Source: Chitinophagaceae bacterium (GTDB taxonomy: Bacteria > Bacteroidota > Bacteroidia > Chitinophagales > Chitinophagaceae). Taken from it: a stretch of 64,000 nucleotides of DNA. Shown in pieces: positions 1 through 9,083 of this stretch. Under the pieces are notes generated by a model. It was not told the origin of the DNA, did no database searches, and saw nothing but the letters and a program-made list of their open reading frames with translations. Position 1 is the stretch's first letter. The number at the start of each line of letters is the position of its first letter. The position numbers and the translations under genes were made by a program. The stretch covers positions 1 to 64,000 of the forward strand of contig JAGKWS010000014.1 of assembly GCA_021151685.1 (NCBI GenBank), in the 5' to 3' direction.

Positions 1-1
1 T

Positions 2-1486
2 ACCATAGGTGCCCGCCCCGGCCGTGTACGCACCACGCAAGACGTGCGCGAGGTATACGCAACCGATGAATACCAACCGGTTTGGGTAAAAGAAAACTAC
101 AAGCCAATACAAAATGCAGCCAAACTACTCAACGAACTCGAAGACCTGCAGTGGGATGGTGCCCAACCCGATTTGTGGAATGTAGCCGACATGAGACTAC
201 TCTACGAAAAACTCGATACCTCCAAAGTAAACAAGGTGGCCGATGCCATTCGGCTCGATACTACACTTACACGCATGTACCTCGCAGCAGCACGCTTCCT
301 TATGTTTGGCGATTATGCCCCTCGTCGTGCCGACTCGCTCTGGTACATCCCCAACGATTCTCTTTGGACAGCCCCCTACAATCTGGTACACCAAGATAAC
401 GGCTATCCCTCACTCGAGGCTTATCGTAGTCAGTGGCCCGCTTATAGTTTGCTGCGCAAAGCCTATCAAAACCATACACTTCTCAGCGAAGACAGCTCCT
501 ACCTCAATGCATTGTTCAACATGCAACGGGGGCAAAACGACAGTATTTTACAAACAAGTTTCTTATACATTGCCAGTCAGGAGCTGCCTTGGCTACAGCT
601 TATACCCAACGATACCATCAGCGAAGACAAACAGCGTATTTGCGCATGGCAAGACTACAGGGGCATACGCATCACCGGCAGGTTAGATAGTGCTACCTTG
701 GCCGCTTTTTCAGTACAACCGCACACCCATCTGGCGCAGTTACGTGCCAATATGGAACGCATGCGCTGGATGCCTCAGTACCCTGCCGATACAATGATAG
801 TGGTTAATGTACCCCTTATGGAGTTGTTTTTTATACAAAACAACGAATACGTAATGCACAAACGGGTAGTAGTAGGTAAGCCCGCCCGGCAAACCCCATC
901 GCTATGGGCCAATATGGCTCAGGTAGTCATCAACCCATCATGGGGCGTACCACCTACCATCCTAAAAAACGATGTGCTGCCCGGTATACAAAAAAGTGGC
1001 AGCCAGTACATGGCCAAAAAGGGGTTGAAAGCCTACGATAAAGATGGACGACTGGTAAACGTAGAAACTATAAATGCACGCAACTACCGCCGCTACAACT
1101 ACAAACAGGCCCCCGGCCACGACAACTCCCTCGGCTATGTAAAGTTCAATATGCCCAACAAATGGGATATATACCTGCACGATACACCCCACCGCGAGGA
1201 TTTTGCCAAACGCGAAAGGGCACTCAGCTCCGGCTGCGTCCGTGTACATAACCCCATGGAAATGGCACAATACATTCTTAGCACAATAGAAAGTAAAGAA
1301 CAGTACACCACTGGCAAGCTCGATAGCATGACCCGCACCAAACGTACCCGTTGGGAGCCTCTGAAACACAAAATTCCCGTATGCATTACCTACCTCACCG
1401 CCTACCCCGATAGTACTGCTACACACATCAGGTTTGTAAGAGATGTTTATCATCGCGATGATAAGTTGGTGGCCTTGATGAAATAA
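2..1486 (+). CDS. Murein L,D-transpeptidase, YcbB/LdtD-like (5' truncated by window edge)
   Basis: The frame is open from base 2, so the true start lies left of the window; the GTG at 44 is only an internal codon. The product should be an envelope enzyme making 3-3 cross-links in peptidoglycan. Its layout fits the YcbB family: a helical N-terminal part, a peptidoglycan-binding-like stretch (GRLDSATLAAF, about residue 218 counted from base 44), the linker RANMERMRWMP, then a YkuD catalytic domain. The active-site signature reads SSGCVRVHNP with the Cys codon at 1235-1237, preceded by the conserved His in YLHDTP. The family usually has SHGC; here the second position is Ser. The signal peptide cannot be seen. 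A hairpin near 1645 may end the transcript. Confidence 0.88.
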   Translation, partial: TIGARPGRVRTTQDVREVYATDEYQPVWVKENYKPIQNAAKLLNELEDLQWDGAQPDLWNVADMRLLYEKLDTSKVNKVADAIRLDTTLTRMYLAAARFLMFGDYAPRRADSLWYIPNDSLWTAPYNLVHQDNGYPSLEAYRSQWPAYSLLRKAYQNHTLLSEDSSYLNALFNMQRGQNDSILQTSFLYIASQELPWLQLIPNDTISEDKQRICAWQDYRGIRITGRLDSATLAAFSVQPHTHLAQLRANMERMRWMPQYPADTMIVVNVPLMELFFIQNNEYVMHKRVVVGKPARQTPSLWANMAQVVINPSWGVPPTILKNDVLPGIQKSGSQYMAKKGLKAYDKDGRLVNVETINARNYRRYNYKQAPGHDNSLGYVKFNMPNKWDIYLHDTPHREDFAKRERALSSGCVRVHNPMEMAQYILSTIESKEQYTTGKLDSMTRTKRTRWEPLKHKIPVCITYLTAYPDSTATHIRFVRDVYHRDDKLVALMK

Positions 1487-1644
1487 TGTTTTTTTTTGAT
1501 TTTTAATCAAAAGTTAATTTTGGCAAACGCAAGAGTATCAGTCTGCCAATATTTGACGGTATCATTACTTATAAGAGCCCCAAACAGCGTTTTTGGCATG
1601 AATATTGTTATGTACTAAGCATATCAGCCCTTATGAACCCTGTT

Positions 1645-1672
1645 CTGCCTCCTCAGGGCAGTTTTCTTTTCC
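1645..1672 (+). terminator. Possible rho-independent terminator of the L,D-transpeptidase
   Basis: A short hairpin (CTGCC at 1645-1649, GGCAG at 1657-1661) is followed directly by a T-rich tract (gttttcttttcctttattt). It lies about 160 bp after the stop codon. The stem is only 5 bp, so confidence is limited. Confidence 0.4.
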
Positions 1673-1754
1673 TTTATTTACCCGTACTATATTACATGAA
1701 ACAGTGACGTTCATACGTTGCTTTTTCGTGTTTGTGCCATAGCACAAACCAGAA

Positions 1755-1791
1755 TACAAAAAGGAGCACACCGCATTCAGTGTGCTCCTTT
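1755..1791 (-). terminator. Rho-independent terminator of dapA
   Basis: A perfect 12-bp stem (AAAGGAGCACAC at 1760-1771 with its complement at 1780-1791) encloses an 8-nt loop. Read on the minus strand it is followed by a T run. It sits 60 bp past the dapA stop. The rest of 1487-1851 holds nothing else recognisable apart from the possible hairpin at 1645. Confidence 0.8.
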
Positions 1792-1851
1792 CTTATAACG
1801 CTATCAATCTGTTGAATATTGGTGTTATATCACCATCTTCACTAAATGGTG

Positions 1852-2730
1852 TTACACACCCACATACTCTTTTATTTTCTGGTTTGTCGCTTCGCTTACC
1901 GGGGTCAGTGGCAGGCGCAGCACGTTCTCGCAATAGCCCATATGGTGCAGTACACACTTCACGCCAGATGGGTTACCTTCGGCAAACAAAAGATCTATGC
2001 CCGGTAGCAAACGGTAAAACACCTTCCTCGCCTTGTCAAACTTGCCAACAATTGCCAGATTTATGATGTCTGTAATGTCTTTTGTAAAACAGTTTGCCGC
2101 TACCGATATAATACCCTCCATGCCTATTGCCATTTGTGCCAGTGCCAGGTTATCATCGCCCGATAACACAGTAAAGTTATCTGGTTTTCCCTGCATCAAT
2201 TCCATGCACTGCGCCATATTGCCACTGGCTTCTTTTATGGCCACTATCGTGTCAAAATCGCGCGCCAGTCTTATGGCAGTAGCAGGCAACAGGTTGCAGC
2301 CGGTACGCGCAGGCACATTGTATAGTATTATGGGTTTGCGCGTATGCCCTGCAATAGCCTTAAAGTGCTGGTACAATCCTTCCTGAGATGGTTTGTTGTA
2401 GTAAGGTGTCACACTCAGTATGGCATCTACACCACGTATATCCAGCATTTTCAGTTGCTCCAGCGTCTCTGCAGTATTATTGCCTCCTATGCCGCATACT
2501 ATAGGTAGCTGCCCGTTATTTATCTTGATGATGGCATTGAGCACATCCAGCTTTTCCGCACCCGATAGGGTGGGCGTTTCAGCCGTGGTGCCCAGTGCTA
2601 CCAAAAAATCTACCCCCCCCCTTATGGTGTGTGTTACTATTTTTTCCAGTGCTGTAAAGTCAATACTGCCGTCTGCTGCAAACGGTGTTACAAGGGCAAC
2701 CCCTGTTCCCCTGAATTGTTGATTAGTCAT
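1852..2730 (-). CDS. dapA: 4-hydroxy-tetrahydrodipicolinate synthase
   Basis: Condenses pyruvate with aspartate semialdehyde in the first committed step of the diaminopimelate/lysine pathway; cytoplasmic TIM barrel. The 292-aa length is standard. Visible family residues are the Thr pair in GTTAETPT (T48/T49), the proton-relay Tyr in ILYNVPARTG (Y137) and the Schiff-base Lys in IVAIKEASG (K166). The start MTNQQFRGTG fits the usual N-terminus. It is transcribed alone, with a strong hairpin terminator downstream. The product feeds cell-wall diaminopimelate, a functional link to the neighbouring L,D-transpeptidase, although the two genes are convergent and not co-transcribed. Confidence 0.97.
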   Translation of the reverse strand: MTNQQFRGTGVALVTPFAADGSIDFTALEKIVTHTIRGGVDFLVALGTTAETPTLSGAEKLDVLNAIIKINNGQLPIVCGIGGNNTAETLEQLKMLDIRGVDAILSVTPYYNKPSQEGLYQHFKAIAGHTRKPIILYNVPARTGCNLLPATAIRLARDFDTIVAIKEASGNMAQCMELMQGKPDNFTVLSGDDNLALAQMAIGMEGIISVAANCFTKDITDIINLAIVGKFDKARKVFYRLLPGIDLLFAEGNPSGVKCVLHHMGYCENVLRLPLTPVSEATNQKIKEYVGV

Positions 2731-3092
2731 TGTAGATTCGTTTGTTATGTGTTGTTGCCAAAAAAATATATAAGATCAATGCTTCGCAGCTAAGGGTTAA
2801 TAGTATTGAAATGATATCTAAAAAAAGACGAACATATACTTAAAGTCGCATAAAAATACGAAATAATTAATAATGTTCAAATAGCATGCAACAATTGAAA
2901 TATACATTTTACAATTGTTGTACAATTAATTTATACTAAAAATAGTAATTAATTGGATGTATAGACATCTAATAGTTGATTTGGCACCAAACATGACTAT
3001 TCTATAACCCAATTTTGTACTATGCGTTAAAAACGCAGCAATCTGGGTATATTAGTCAATATAGAGGGGTACTGTAAAGATAAAAGACGCTG
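2731..3092. other. AT-rich intergenic gap without a gene
   Basis: This 362-bp stretch between the dapA start and the accA stop is strongly AT-rich. I find no credible ORF, tRNA or strong hairpin in it. It should carry the dapA promoter, but no clean TAnnTTTG box is visible on the minus strand. Confidence 0.5.
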
Positions 3093-4052
3093 TTACACAG
3101 CTTCTTCTGTATAAAAGCCCATGCCCGAAAACTTGTTGATGCGGCTTTCTATGCGCTCATCGGCCTGCATAGCACGCAGTTTTTCCAGAGTGTTTGTCAG
3201 GTATTCCTTTAGTGTAGCCGCCATAGCATCGGGGTGGGTATGCGCACCTCCGGCTGGTTCTGGTATCACGTCATCTACCAGCCCAAAGCCACTCATGTCC
3301 TTAGAGGTCAGTTTCAGCTGTTCTGCTGCTTTTTCCTTAAAATTCCAGCTACGCCACAGTATAGAAGAGCAAGACTCTGGCGATATCACCGAGTACCATG
3401 TGTTCTCCAGCATCACCACCTTGTCGCCAATACCTATACCCAATGCCCCGCCCGATGCACCTTCGCCTATTATTACACATATCACAGGCACTTTCAGGTT
3501 CACCATCTCAAACAGGTTACGGGCTATAGCCTCAGCCTGTCCGCGCTCCTCTGCTTCAAGGCCTGGGTAGGCACCCGGTGTGTCAATAAATGTGATAATA
3601 GGCCGGTTGAATTTTTCGGCCATTTTCATCAGGCGTAGTGCCTTTCTGTATCCTTCAGGGTTGGCCATACCAAAGTTGCGCATTTGGCGCATCTTGGTAT
3701 TCACACCTTTCTGTTGGCCCATCACCATCACAGGCATACCGTTCAGTTCGGCCATACCACCTACCATTGCTTTGTCGTCCTTCACTTGTCTGTCGCCAAA
3801 CAACTCGGTAAAGTTGGTAAATATCTGCTCTATATAATACAGCGTATAGGGCCGCTCAGGGTGGCGGCTCAGTTGCACACGTTGCCATGGGGTCAGGTTG
3901 GCATATATCTGTGTGCGGGTTGTTTCCATCGCGGCTTCCAGCTCGCGTATACTGTTCGATACGTCTACCTTATTCTTTGCCGAAATCTCTTTCAGCTTGT
4001 TGATTTGGTTATGCAGGTCTTCCAGTGGCTTTTCAAAATCAAGAAACAACAT
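3093..4052 (-). CDS. accA: Acetyl-CoA carboxylase carboxyltransferase subunit alpha
   Basis: Transfers the carboxyl group from carboxybiotin to acetyl-CoA together with AccD, giving malonyl-CoA for fatty acid synthesis. The open frame runs on to 4292, but the family N-terminus (MLFLDFEKPLEDL) starts at the ATG at 4052, giving 319 aa, the usual AccA length. The extra upstream residues are Cys/Arg/Trp-rich and do not look coding. Recognisable blocks are the N-terminal helical part with TPWQRVQLSRHPERP, the crotonase-fold motifs GQQKG, FIDTPGAYPG and GEGASGGAL, and the C-terminal DVIPEPAGGAH. No accD or accBC is nearby. Confidence 0.96.
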   Translation of the reverse strand: MLFLDFEKPLEDLHNQINKLKEISAKNKVDVSNSIRELEAAMETTRTQIYANLTPWQRVQLSRHPERPYTLYYIEQIFTNFTELFGDRQVKDDKAMVGGMAELNGMPVMVMGQQKGVNTKMRQMRNFGMANPEGYRKALRLMKMAEKFNRPIITFIDTPGAYPGLEAEERGQAEAIARNLFEMVNLKVPVICVIIGEGASGGALGIGIGDKVVMLENTWYSVISPESCSSILWRSWNFKEKAAEQLKLTSKDMSGFGLVDDVIPEPAGGAHTHPDAMAATLKEYLTNTLEKLRAMQADERIESRINKFSGMGFYTEEAV

Positions 4053-4168
4053 GACAATGCTTTTGAGGTACAAATGTAGGAGATTTACCGGCAGAAAGGT
4101 AGTATTACTATCTTCCTGTATGTTTGTGCAAGACCACCATAGCCTGTAGCAGCACCCCTGCCAGCCCC

Positions 4169-4678
4169 TTATCTGTTCGTTATGTTCAAATTCATGCCTG
4201 CATAAAACCCAAGATCTTTTTCCAGCATCAGCTTGGTATGCAGTGCTATCTGGCCTGTGTGGTAAGAGTAGTGCTCTACCACATGTATGCATATTCCCAT
4301 TCCCGTCAGGGCAAATCCTTGTACCTCTCGCACCCGCATCAGCTCGCTGGCCGGGCAGTTATGTATCACACGGCACGCCTCTGTTGCAGTCGCTTCCATC
4401 ATCGTCATCAGTGCTTGTCGGGTATGGCCACCCATGGTTTCAAATTCCTTGTCGCGCATTCGCACATCTGCCGCACCGCCCAAAGATGATATAATGTACT
4501 GCGTAATGTTGCCACACAGGTGTAGCACCAAATTTCCTACCGACGATAGCTGGCTGTTAGGTCGCTGCCACACGGCATCTTCTGGCAGCATATTCAGGCA
4601 TTTTGTTATCCTTTCTGTGCTTTCATTCATGCGCAGTATGCACTGTGTCGCAAATTCCGTTACCCATTGTTCCGTCAT
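4169..4678 (-). CDS. DinB-like (DinB/DUF1572-type) four-helix protein
   Basis: A 169-aa protein predicted to be all-helical. Histidines stand where DinB-superfamily proteins bind a metal: LHLCGN around residue 53 and HVVEHYSYHTGQIALH around residues 131-146. Proteins of this family are metal-binding and some are bacillithiol- or mycothiol-dependent transferases; the substrate here cannot be told. It lies 116 bp upstream of accA on the same strand, so co-transcription is possible but not shown. The divergent promoter region with the next gene starts at 4679. Confidence 0.75.
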   Translation of the reverse strand: MTEQWVTEFATQCILRMNESTERITKCLNMLPEDAVWQRPNSQLSSVGNLVLHLCGNITQYIISSLGGAADVRMRDKEFETMGGHTRQALMTMMEATATEACRVIHNCPASELMRVREVQGFALTGMGICIHVVEHYSYHTGQIALHTKLMLEKDLGFYAGMNLNITNR

Positions 4679-4819
4679 GGCACAATGTTAGTGAAGATGG
4701 CGAAATAAATTACATAATGGCTACTTGTTATGCTTCTTCCGCATGCCGCACACATGGTATAGAATTCCTGAAATGGTGTATTTTGTTTCGCCATCTTCAC
4801 CCACAGATTGTGTGGCATT

Positions 4820-4851
4820 TTTGTGCCTCCATATCTATCGCATACTTTTGC
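4820..4851 (+). promoter_or_regulatory. Bacteroidota-type promoter for the 4860 membrane protein
   Basis: A perfect -7 box TACTTTTG (4844-4851) has a TTTG -33 element ending at 4824, spaced 19 bp. It places transcription start almost at the ATG at 4860, which supports that start over the longer frame beginning at 4725. Confidence 0.6.
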
Positions 4852-4859
4852 CCACGTAC

Positions 4860-5273
4860 ATGAAGTTTCGCCTCATATTCCTGCTCTCGCTTTGTGGCAT
4901 TGCCATAGGGCTCATGCGGGTCTTCTTTTTGCCCGCCCGGTACGAGGCTCTGGTTACGCTCCCCATCTATTTCTTTTGGGCATGGGTGCTGGCACGGGCA
5001 TTGCAAAAACGTTACTTCTTGCATGGCCTCCTCACTGCACTGCTGGCATCTGGCTGGTCATACACTATTCAGCTTCTTTTGTCTCCATTACTTGTCAGGT
5101 ACAACACTGTCGATGCTGCTTATTACCAACGGCTCTTAGCCCGTCATGGCGGTTCGGTGCAAGAGGTTATCACCGCCTTTGCACTACTGGGTGTCCTTTT
5201 TTCGGCACCTGTTGCGGGCGGTCTCGCCCATGCTGTGGGCCGCATCGTTCGCCGTCTTGGTGGCGAGCGTTGA
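4860..5273 (+). CDS. Small integral membrane protein, function unknown
   Basis: A 137-aa hydrophobic protein with about four predicted membrane segments: residues 5-20, 27-47 (ALVTLPIYFFWAWVLA), 52-75 and 105-128. The C-terminus is basic (GRIVRRLGGER), suggesting a cytoplasmic tail. I do not recognise the family; it resembles the short DUF membrane proteins common in Bacteroidota. The start at 4860 is chosen because a good promoter ends 8 bp upstream and because the upstream residues are not protein-like. It converges with the glycosyltransferase gene ending at 5283. Confidence 0.65.
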   Translation: MKFRLIFLLSLCGIAIGLMRVFFLPARYEALVTLPIYFFWAWVLARALQKRYFLHGLLTALLASGWSYTIQLLLSPLLVRYNTVDAAYYQRLLARHGGSVQEVITAFALLGVLFSAPVAGGLAHAVGRIVRRLGGER

Positions 5274-5282
5274 TGGGAATTA

Positions 5283-6308
5283 TTATTTTTCCGTCAGCAG
5301 GGCCACCAGTTTCAATACTTCATTTTTGGTTACCACTCCAGGCATAGGCAGGTCGTCAGTTGTCATGGCCTTGCGCACGGCATCGGCAATGGCTACAGCA
5401 CTGTTCTGGTCAAAGGTCAGGCTTGGGGTCACCACATCATACACAAACGGCAGGTCCGATGCCAGTATCTTCATACCACTTTCAGCGGCTTCTATCAGCG
5501 GCAACCCAAAACTCTCCATCAGCGAGGGGAATATCAGGTACCTGCTGTTAAAGTAAAGCTCCCTGGGGTCTACATATACATGGTTCACTATCCGCGCTCC
5601 TCGTTCATTCATTCGTTGCACACGTTCTGTTAGTGCAGGGGCCGTATCATCTATTGTCACATGCAGCATGGGTGTATCACCACGTTGCAGCAGCAGTTCC
5701 CACGCATCCAGTAGGGTAGGGTAGTTCTTCTGTGGCGATGGATTGCTGATAAACACAAACTCATCCCTGGGGCGTTGCTGCCATGGTTGCCCGCCACCGG
5801 CATACTTGTTACAGTCGTAGAACGGTATGGTCAGGCATCCGTTTGCTTTTTTTAGCCCTGTTCCCAGCAGCATATCCACCATGTGTGGTGTTTGCACTAT
5901 GTAGTAGTCAGTATTGCGGTTAAATAGCTTCACATACAAGTACTTCACATACTGCGAGGCAAACATTTTTGTAAACTTCTTTGCAGGGGCTTCCAGTAGT
6001 TTCTGGTTATGAAAGTAGGTATAGCTCTTGCCCCGCATGCGCACGGGTGGTGGTGTGTTGGCAAAGCAAAATACCGTGTCAAACTGGTCTTTGTTTTGCC
6101 GGTAGTACTTTATGCGTTCACTTATCTTGTTGGGTATTATAGTATAGTTTGTTTGTAGTGCGGCCGGTATATCAAACCGGGGGTCCAGCAGAAAATAGAA
6201 ACGCCCTGCATCCTTGTCTTTCAGTATTGTTTCTATCAGGTATTGCAGCAACACCGCACCGCCGCCCTTGTTTATAAATACCGCATCTATCAGTATGTTA
6301 CAGTTCAT
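5283..6308 (-). CDS. Glycosyltransferase family 4 (GT-B fold)
   Basis: A 341-aa retaining glycosyltransferase. The C-terminal Rossmann domain shows FVFISNPSPQKNYPTLLDAW (start of the donor domain, about residues 187-206) and the E-x7-E signature in PSLMESFGLPLIEAAESG. The N-terminal domain carries the glycine-rich acceptor loop FINKGGGAVLLQ. Donor and acceptor sugars cannot be inferred. It is the last gene of a three-gene minus-strand unit, 32 bp after the deacetylase-like gene, and probably acts on the same surface glycan. Confidence 0.88.
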   Translation of the reverse strand: MNCNILIDAVFINKGGGAVLLQYLIETILKDKDAGRFYFLLDPRFDIPAALQTNYTIIPNKISERIKYYRQNKDQFDTVFCFANTPPPVRMRGKSYTYFHNQKLLEAPAKKFTKMFASQYVKYLYVKLFNRNTDYYIVQTPHMVDMLLGTGLKKANGCLTIPFYDCNKYAGGGQPWQQRPRDEFVFISNPSPQKNYPTLLDAWELLLQRGDTPMLHVTIDDTAPALTERVQRMNERGARIVNHVYVDPRELYFNSRYLIFPSLMESFGLPLIEAAESGMKILASDLPFVYDVVTPSLTFDQNSAVAIADAVRKAMTTDDLPMPGVVTKNEVLKLVALLTEK

Positions 6309-6340
6309 CCTATTCAGTCTGTTTCGTTGTGGTCTGCATC

Positions 6341-7219
6341 CTATCGCAACCCTGTTGGGTATTCATTGTTGGCACCAGTTGCCTTGCGTGCATTGTTTAT
6401 TATGAAATACATAATGTGATTCAGGTTCCACCCCAGCACTATGTGGTCGCGCCTGATGCACAGTTGTTCGGGTGCTATCACACTACCCGTGGGTATATGG
6501 CAGCCCCGCTCGGCCGATGCACAAGATACAAACCCCGAATCGTATACTGCCTTGCGCCCCTCCCTGCTAAAGTGATAAAACCTGCCATACGGAAATGCAA
6601 AGTGCAGTGCCTCTCCACATCGTGCCTTCAGCAGGTCACTGCTTTGGGCTATGTCGGCACGTACCAGTTCGGCGGGCGTTTGGGCAATGTTCATATGCAT
6701 CATCGTTTGGCTACCCATCTCGTGCCCCATTTTCTGTAGGGCATGCACATCGTCCCAATCCAGAAATGCCACCGTCGGAAACTGCAACGTATCGGCACAG
6801 TGTCTTTTTATTTTTTCATAATCCTTCTCGCCGGTTATGCCGGGATTAATAAAAAAGCAGGCCGATATCCCAAAGTCTTTCAGTATTTCGCCGGCACGTA
6901 TATTGTTTCTGAAACCATCATCCGAGCTGAATACAATGTACGGACGGTCTATATTGCCTGTCAGCACCCGTTGCACACCTTCACTATAGCTTATAAACGT
7001 ATGTTGCATGGTCAGCTGTTGCAGCAGGGTCACAAGATTCTTTTCCTCATCGCCAAATGTGTGATGAAAATACAGAAACTGTACCCTCGGTTTCAGCAGA
7101 TGGTCTTTATTGGCCAACGAAGACAGGGCAGTAAGCGCAACATCACGCAGGTAGTTGCGCACAGGGTTCTTTTTCTGTCGCTTCACTGCTGCGTATAGTT
7201 CCGTATATCTATCGTTCAT
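6341..7219 (-). CDS. Polysaccharide deacetylase-like protein (NodB homology domain)
   Basis: A 292-aa protein with the NodB-type layout: FLYFHHTFG near residue 50, then YIVFSSDDGFRNN where the catalytic base and metal Asp of motif 1 (usually TFDDG) belong, then GHEMGSQTMMHMNI for motif 2. Motif 2 normally supplies two metal His as H-S/T-x-x-H; here the first position is Gln. It may deacetylate an N-acetylated sugar in the glycan made by its neighbours, but the changed motif 2 leaves activity uncertain. It starts 4 bp after the upstream glycosyltransferase stop, so the two are tightly coupled. Confidence 0.82.
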   Translation of the reverse strand: MNDRYTELYAAVKRQKKNPVRNYLRDVALTALSSLANKDHLLKPRVQFLYFHHTFGDEEKNLVTLLQQLTMQHTFISYSEGVQRVLTGNIDRPYIVFSSDDGFRNNIRAGEILKDFGISACFFINPGITGEKDYEKIKRHCADTLQFPTVAFLDWDDVHALQKMGHEMGSQTMMHMNIAQTPAELVRADIAQSSDLLKARCGEALHFAFPYGRFYHFSREGRKAVYDSGFVSCASAERGCHIPTGSVIAPEQLCIRRDHIVLGWNLNHIMYFIINNARKATGANNEYPTGLR

Positions 7220-7223
7220 AAGG

Positions 7224-8342
7224 TTATAGTTTTACGCTGTTGGCCAGCCACGGTGCTTCAGGGCGTTCGCTACCGCTATATACGTTGTCCATTATACGCA
7301 GAAAGTAGTTGGCTCCAGCTTCTCCGGTCAGTGCTTGCCCTGCCCATTGTTTTATATTGTCAACTGTGGCAAATTCCTTGCCCGATAGCATTTTCTCTAT
7401 AGCCCTTCGGCAGTCGCCCTCCTTTCGCCAGTCAAATGTAACGCCATTACGGCCATCGGCTATGGCCCAGCTCACACCGCATATGTTGCTGCATATGCCC
7501 TTTAGTCCATTCAGCAGTCCTTCGCTTATTATCACCCCCCAGCCATCTTTGCGGCTACTTGGCAACACTACCCAGTCATACCGGGCATATTGTTGCAGCA
7601 TGTCCTGATATTTCAGAAAAGGGTAAAACCTTATTTGGCCGTCCAGTTCATGGTTGGTTACCAGTTGTTTCAGCTTTTCTTCATCTGGCCCCGCTCCATA
7701 TATATCCATCAGGTAGTTCCGCCGGCCGGTTTGCACCAGTTCCCCCACAAATTGTAGTATTCCTTTGCCGCTCTCTATTCTTCCGGCATATATTATTCGT
7801 TGCTTGTCGTGGGGGGGCGGTACCTTTTCCGGTACCGCTACACTCACAAAGTAGGCCCACGGAAACAGTTTCTTTTTGTTGAAGCCAAGCCTGCTGTACA
7901 CATAAACACCCTCCTTGCCTATGGCCAGCAAAAAGTTGAAATAGCGATAAAACAATCTACCGAAATACCAGTACTTCACGTCGCGCAGCCGCCCCTTCAG
8001 CCCTCGTCGGTCATACGGCTCCGACATCGCACCCATCTTCACTTTTTGCCGGGCACCCATGCGCATCGCTATCGCCATCATACGGCTGCCGCGTATGCCA
8101 CTCATCACATGTATGGCTGTTTGGTAGGTAATCAGTAGCTGCTGTATCTCTTCCCGGTTAGGAGACATTATTATCTGCACACCCTCTATACGGGGTACCT
8201 CCCAACCCATATTCTCCCTGTAGGGCGAAATATCTGTTTCTACCACCAATACAACTTTGTTCACCCGGTCGCTTTTTGCCAATGCTTCCAGAAACGTTTT
8301 TTGATGTATGCTGATAATCCCCTGCCAGAAAACTAAATCCAT
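7224..8342 (-). CDS. Glycosyltransferase family 4 (GT-B fold)
   Basis: A 372-aa glycosyltransferase and first gene of the three-gene glycan unit. The donor-binding half begins at about residue 185 (IIYAGRIESGKGILQFVGEL), followed by YGAGPDEEKL and the retaining-enzyme acidic motif in LPSSRKDGWGVIISEGLLNG. The N-terminal half starts directly with the first beta strand and GIISIHQKTFLEAL, with no signal peptide, so the enzyme is cytoplasmic or peripheral. The sugar specificity cannot be read. Together with the deacetylase-like and second GT4 genes it suggests a small module decorating or building a surface glycan. Confidence 0.88.
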   Translation of the reverse strand: MDLVFWQGIISIHQKTFLEALAKSDRVNKVVLVVETDISPYRENMGWEVPRIEGVQIIMSPNREEIQQLLITYQTAIHVMSGIRGSRMMAIAMRMGARQKVKMGAMSEPYDRRGLKGRLRDVKYWYFGRLFYRYFNFLLAIGKEGVYVYSRLGFNKKKLFPWAYFVSVAVPEKVPPPHDKQRIIYAGRIESGKGILQFVGELVQTGRRNYLMDIYGAGPDEEKLKQLVTNHELDGQIRFYPFLKYQDMLQQYARYDWVVLPSSRKDGWGVIISEGLLNGLKGICSNICGVSWAIADGRNGVTFDWRKEGDCRRAIEKMLSGKEFATVDNIKQWAGQALTGEAGANYFLRIMDNVYSGSERPEAPWLANSVKL

Positions 8343-8406
8343 TCGTACCTATAAGTGTTCAAAGATAGACGTATGTGTTGCAATTGCCCAAAAGTATGGC
8401 TATTTT

Positions 8407-8709
8407 TTACACAGCGCACTTTTTTAGTATCCGTTTCTGGTATGTAAATGGTGCTTTTACCATACTATACAAAGGGAATTCTCCTATGGCATGCACTCTG
8501 CTTTTTAATCGTTGTTGATGCAAAACGTCACTCCTCTTGGCAGGCCAGGTGTGCTGTAGCGGTCGCATAGAGCTACTTACGGGGCAAAATATAAACAGCC
8601 GGTTAGTCCCGCCATTGTCTTGTGGTATCATCCTATACAGGCACGTATGCTTTCGCAAGTAGTTGGCCCATTCGTGCCAGTGGCTATGTAGGTAGGGGGC
8701 ACCAATCAA
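8407..8709 (-). CDS. Doubtful 100-aa ORF upstream of the glycan operon
   Basis: The only sizeable open frame in the 741-bp gap 8343-9083. The product is rich in His, Trp, Cys and Arg and resembles no family I know. No promoter box is clear in front of it. It could be a decayed gene fragment or chance. The rest of the gap (8710-9083) is AT-rich and must contain the promoter of the exopolysaccharide operon; the nearest -7-like string is gatatttg at about 8873-8880, one base off consensus. Confidence 0.2.
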   Translation of the reverse strand: MIGAPYLHSHWHEWANYLRKHTCLYRMIPQDNGGTNRLFIFCPVSSSMRPLQHTWPAKRSDVLHQQRLKSRVHAIGEFPLYSMVKAPFTYQKRILKKCAV

Positions 8710-9083
8710 TGCAGTATTTCCCTTATCGCTTTTTTTGTGTATTTATTGTGTTGTAATAAATTGGTAATCAAATGTTTGTGCTATAGCTCAAAACTATATT
8801 GTTTCTCGCTTGTTAAATTATAGGTTTTTCGTTAATATCATGTAAATGACACAGATTTTCAGATATTAAGCGGATATTTGCACTTGGAAAGTTATTTTTA
8901 AAAATAGTTGGCCTGTTTTAAGCTTTATTGCTTGCATATATTATGAAAGTTGTTATCAGGCATGGTCAGAAAGTGGCTGCCATCCAAACAACCACAATAA
9001 ACGCAGTACATAAATGTGATACCGGCTATCAACCGACGTTTATACCCACTTAAATTTTACAGCTAAAAAGCTTAGACAGAAAT

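Noticed and set aside
962..1510. Minus-strand frame of 182 codons
   Set aside because: It is antisense to the catalytic domain of the L,D-transpeptidase and lacks any motif.
4053..4292. N-terminal extension of accA
   Set aside because: The extra 80 residues are Cys/Trp/Arg-rich and not AccA-like. The family start is at 4052.
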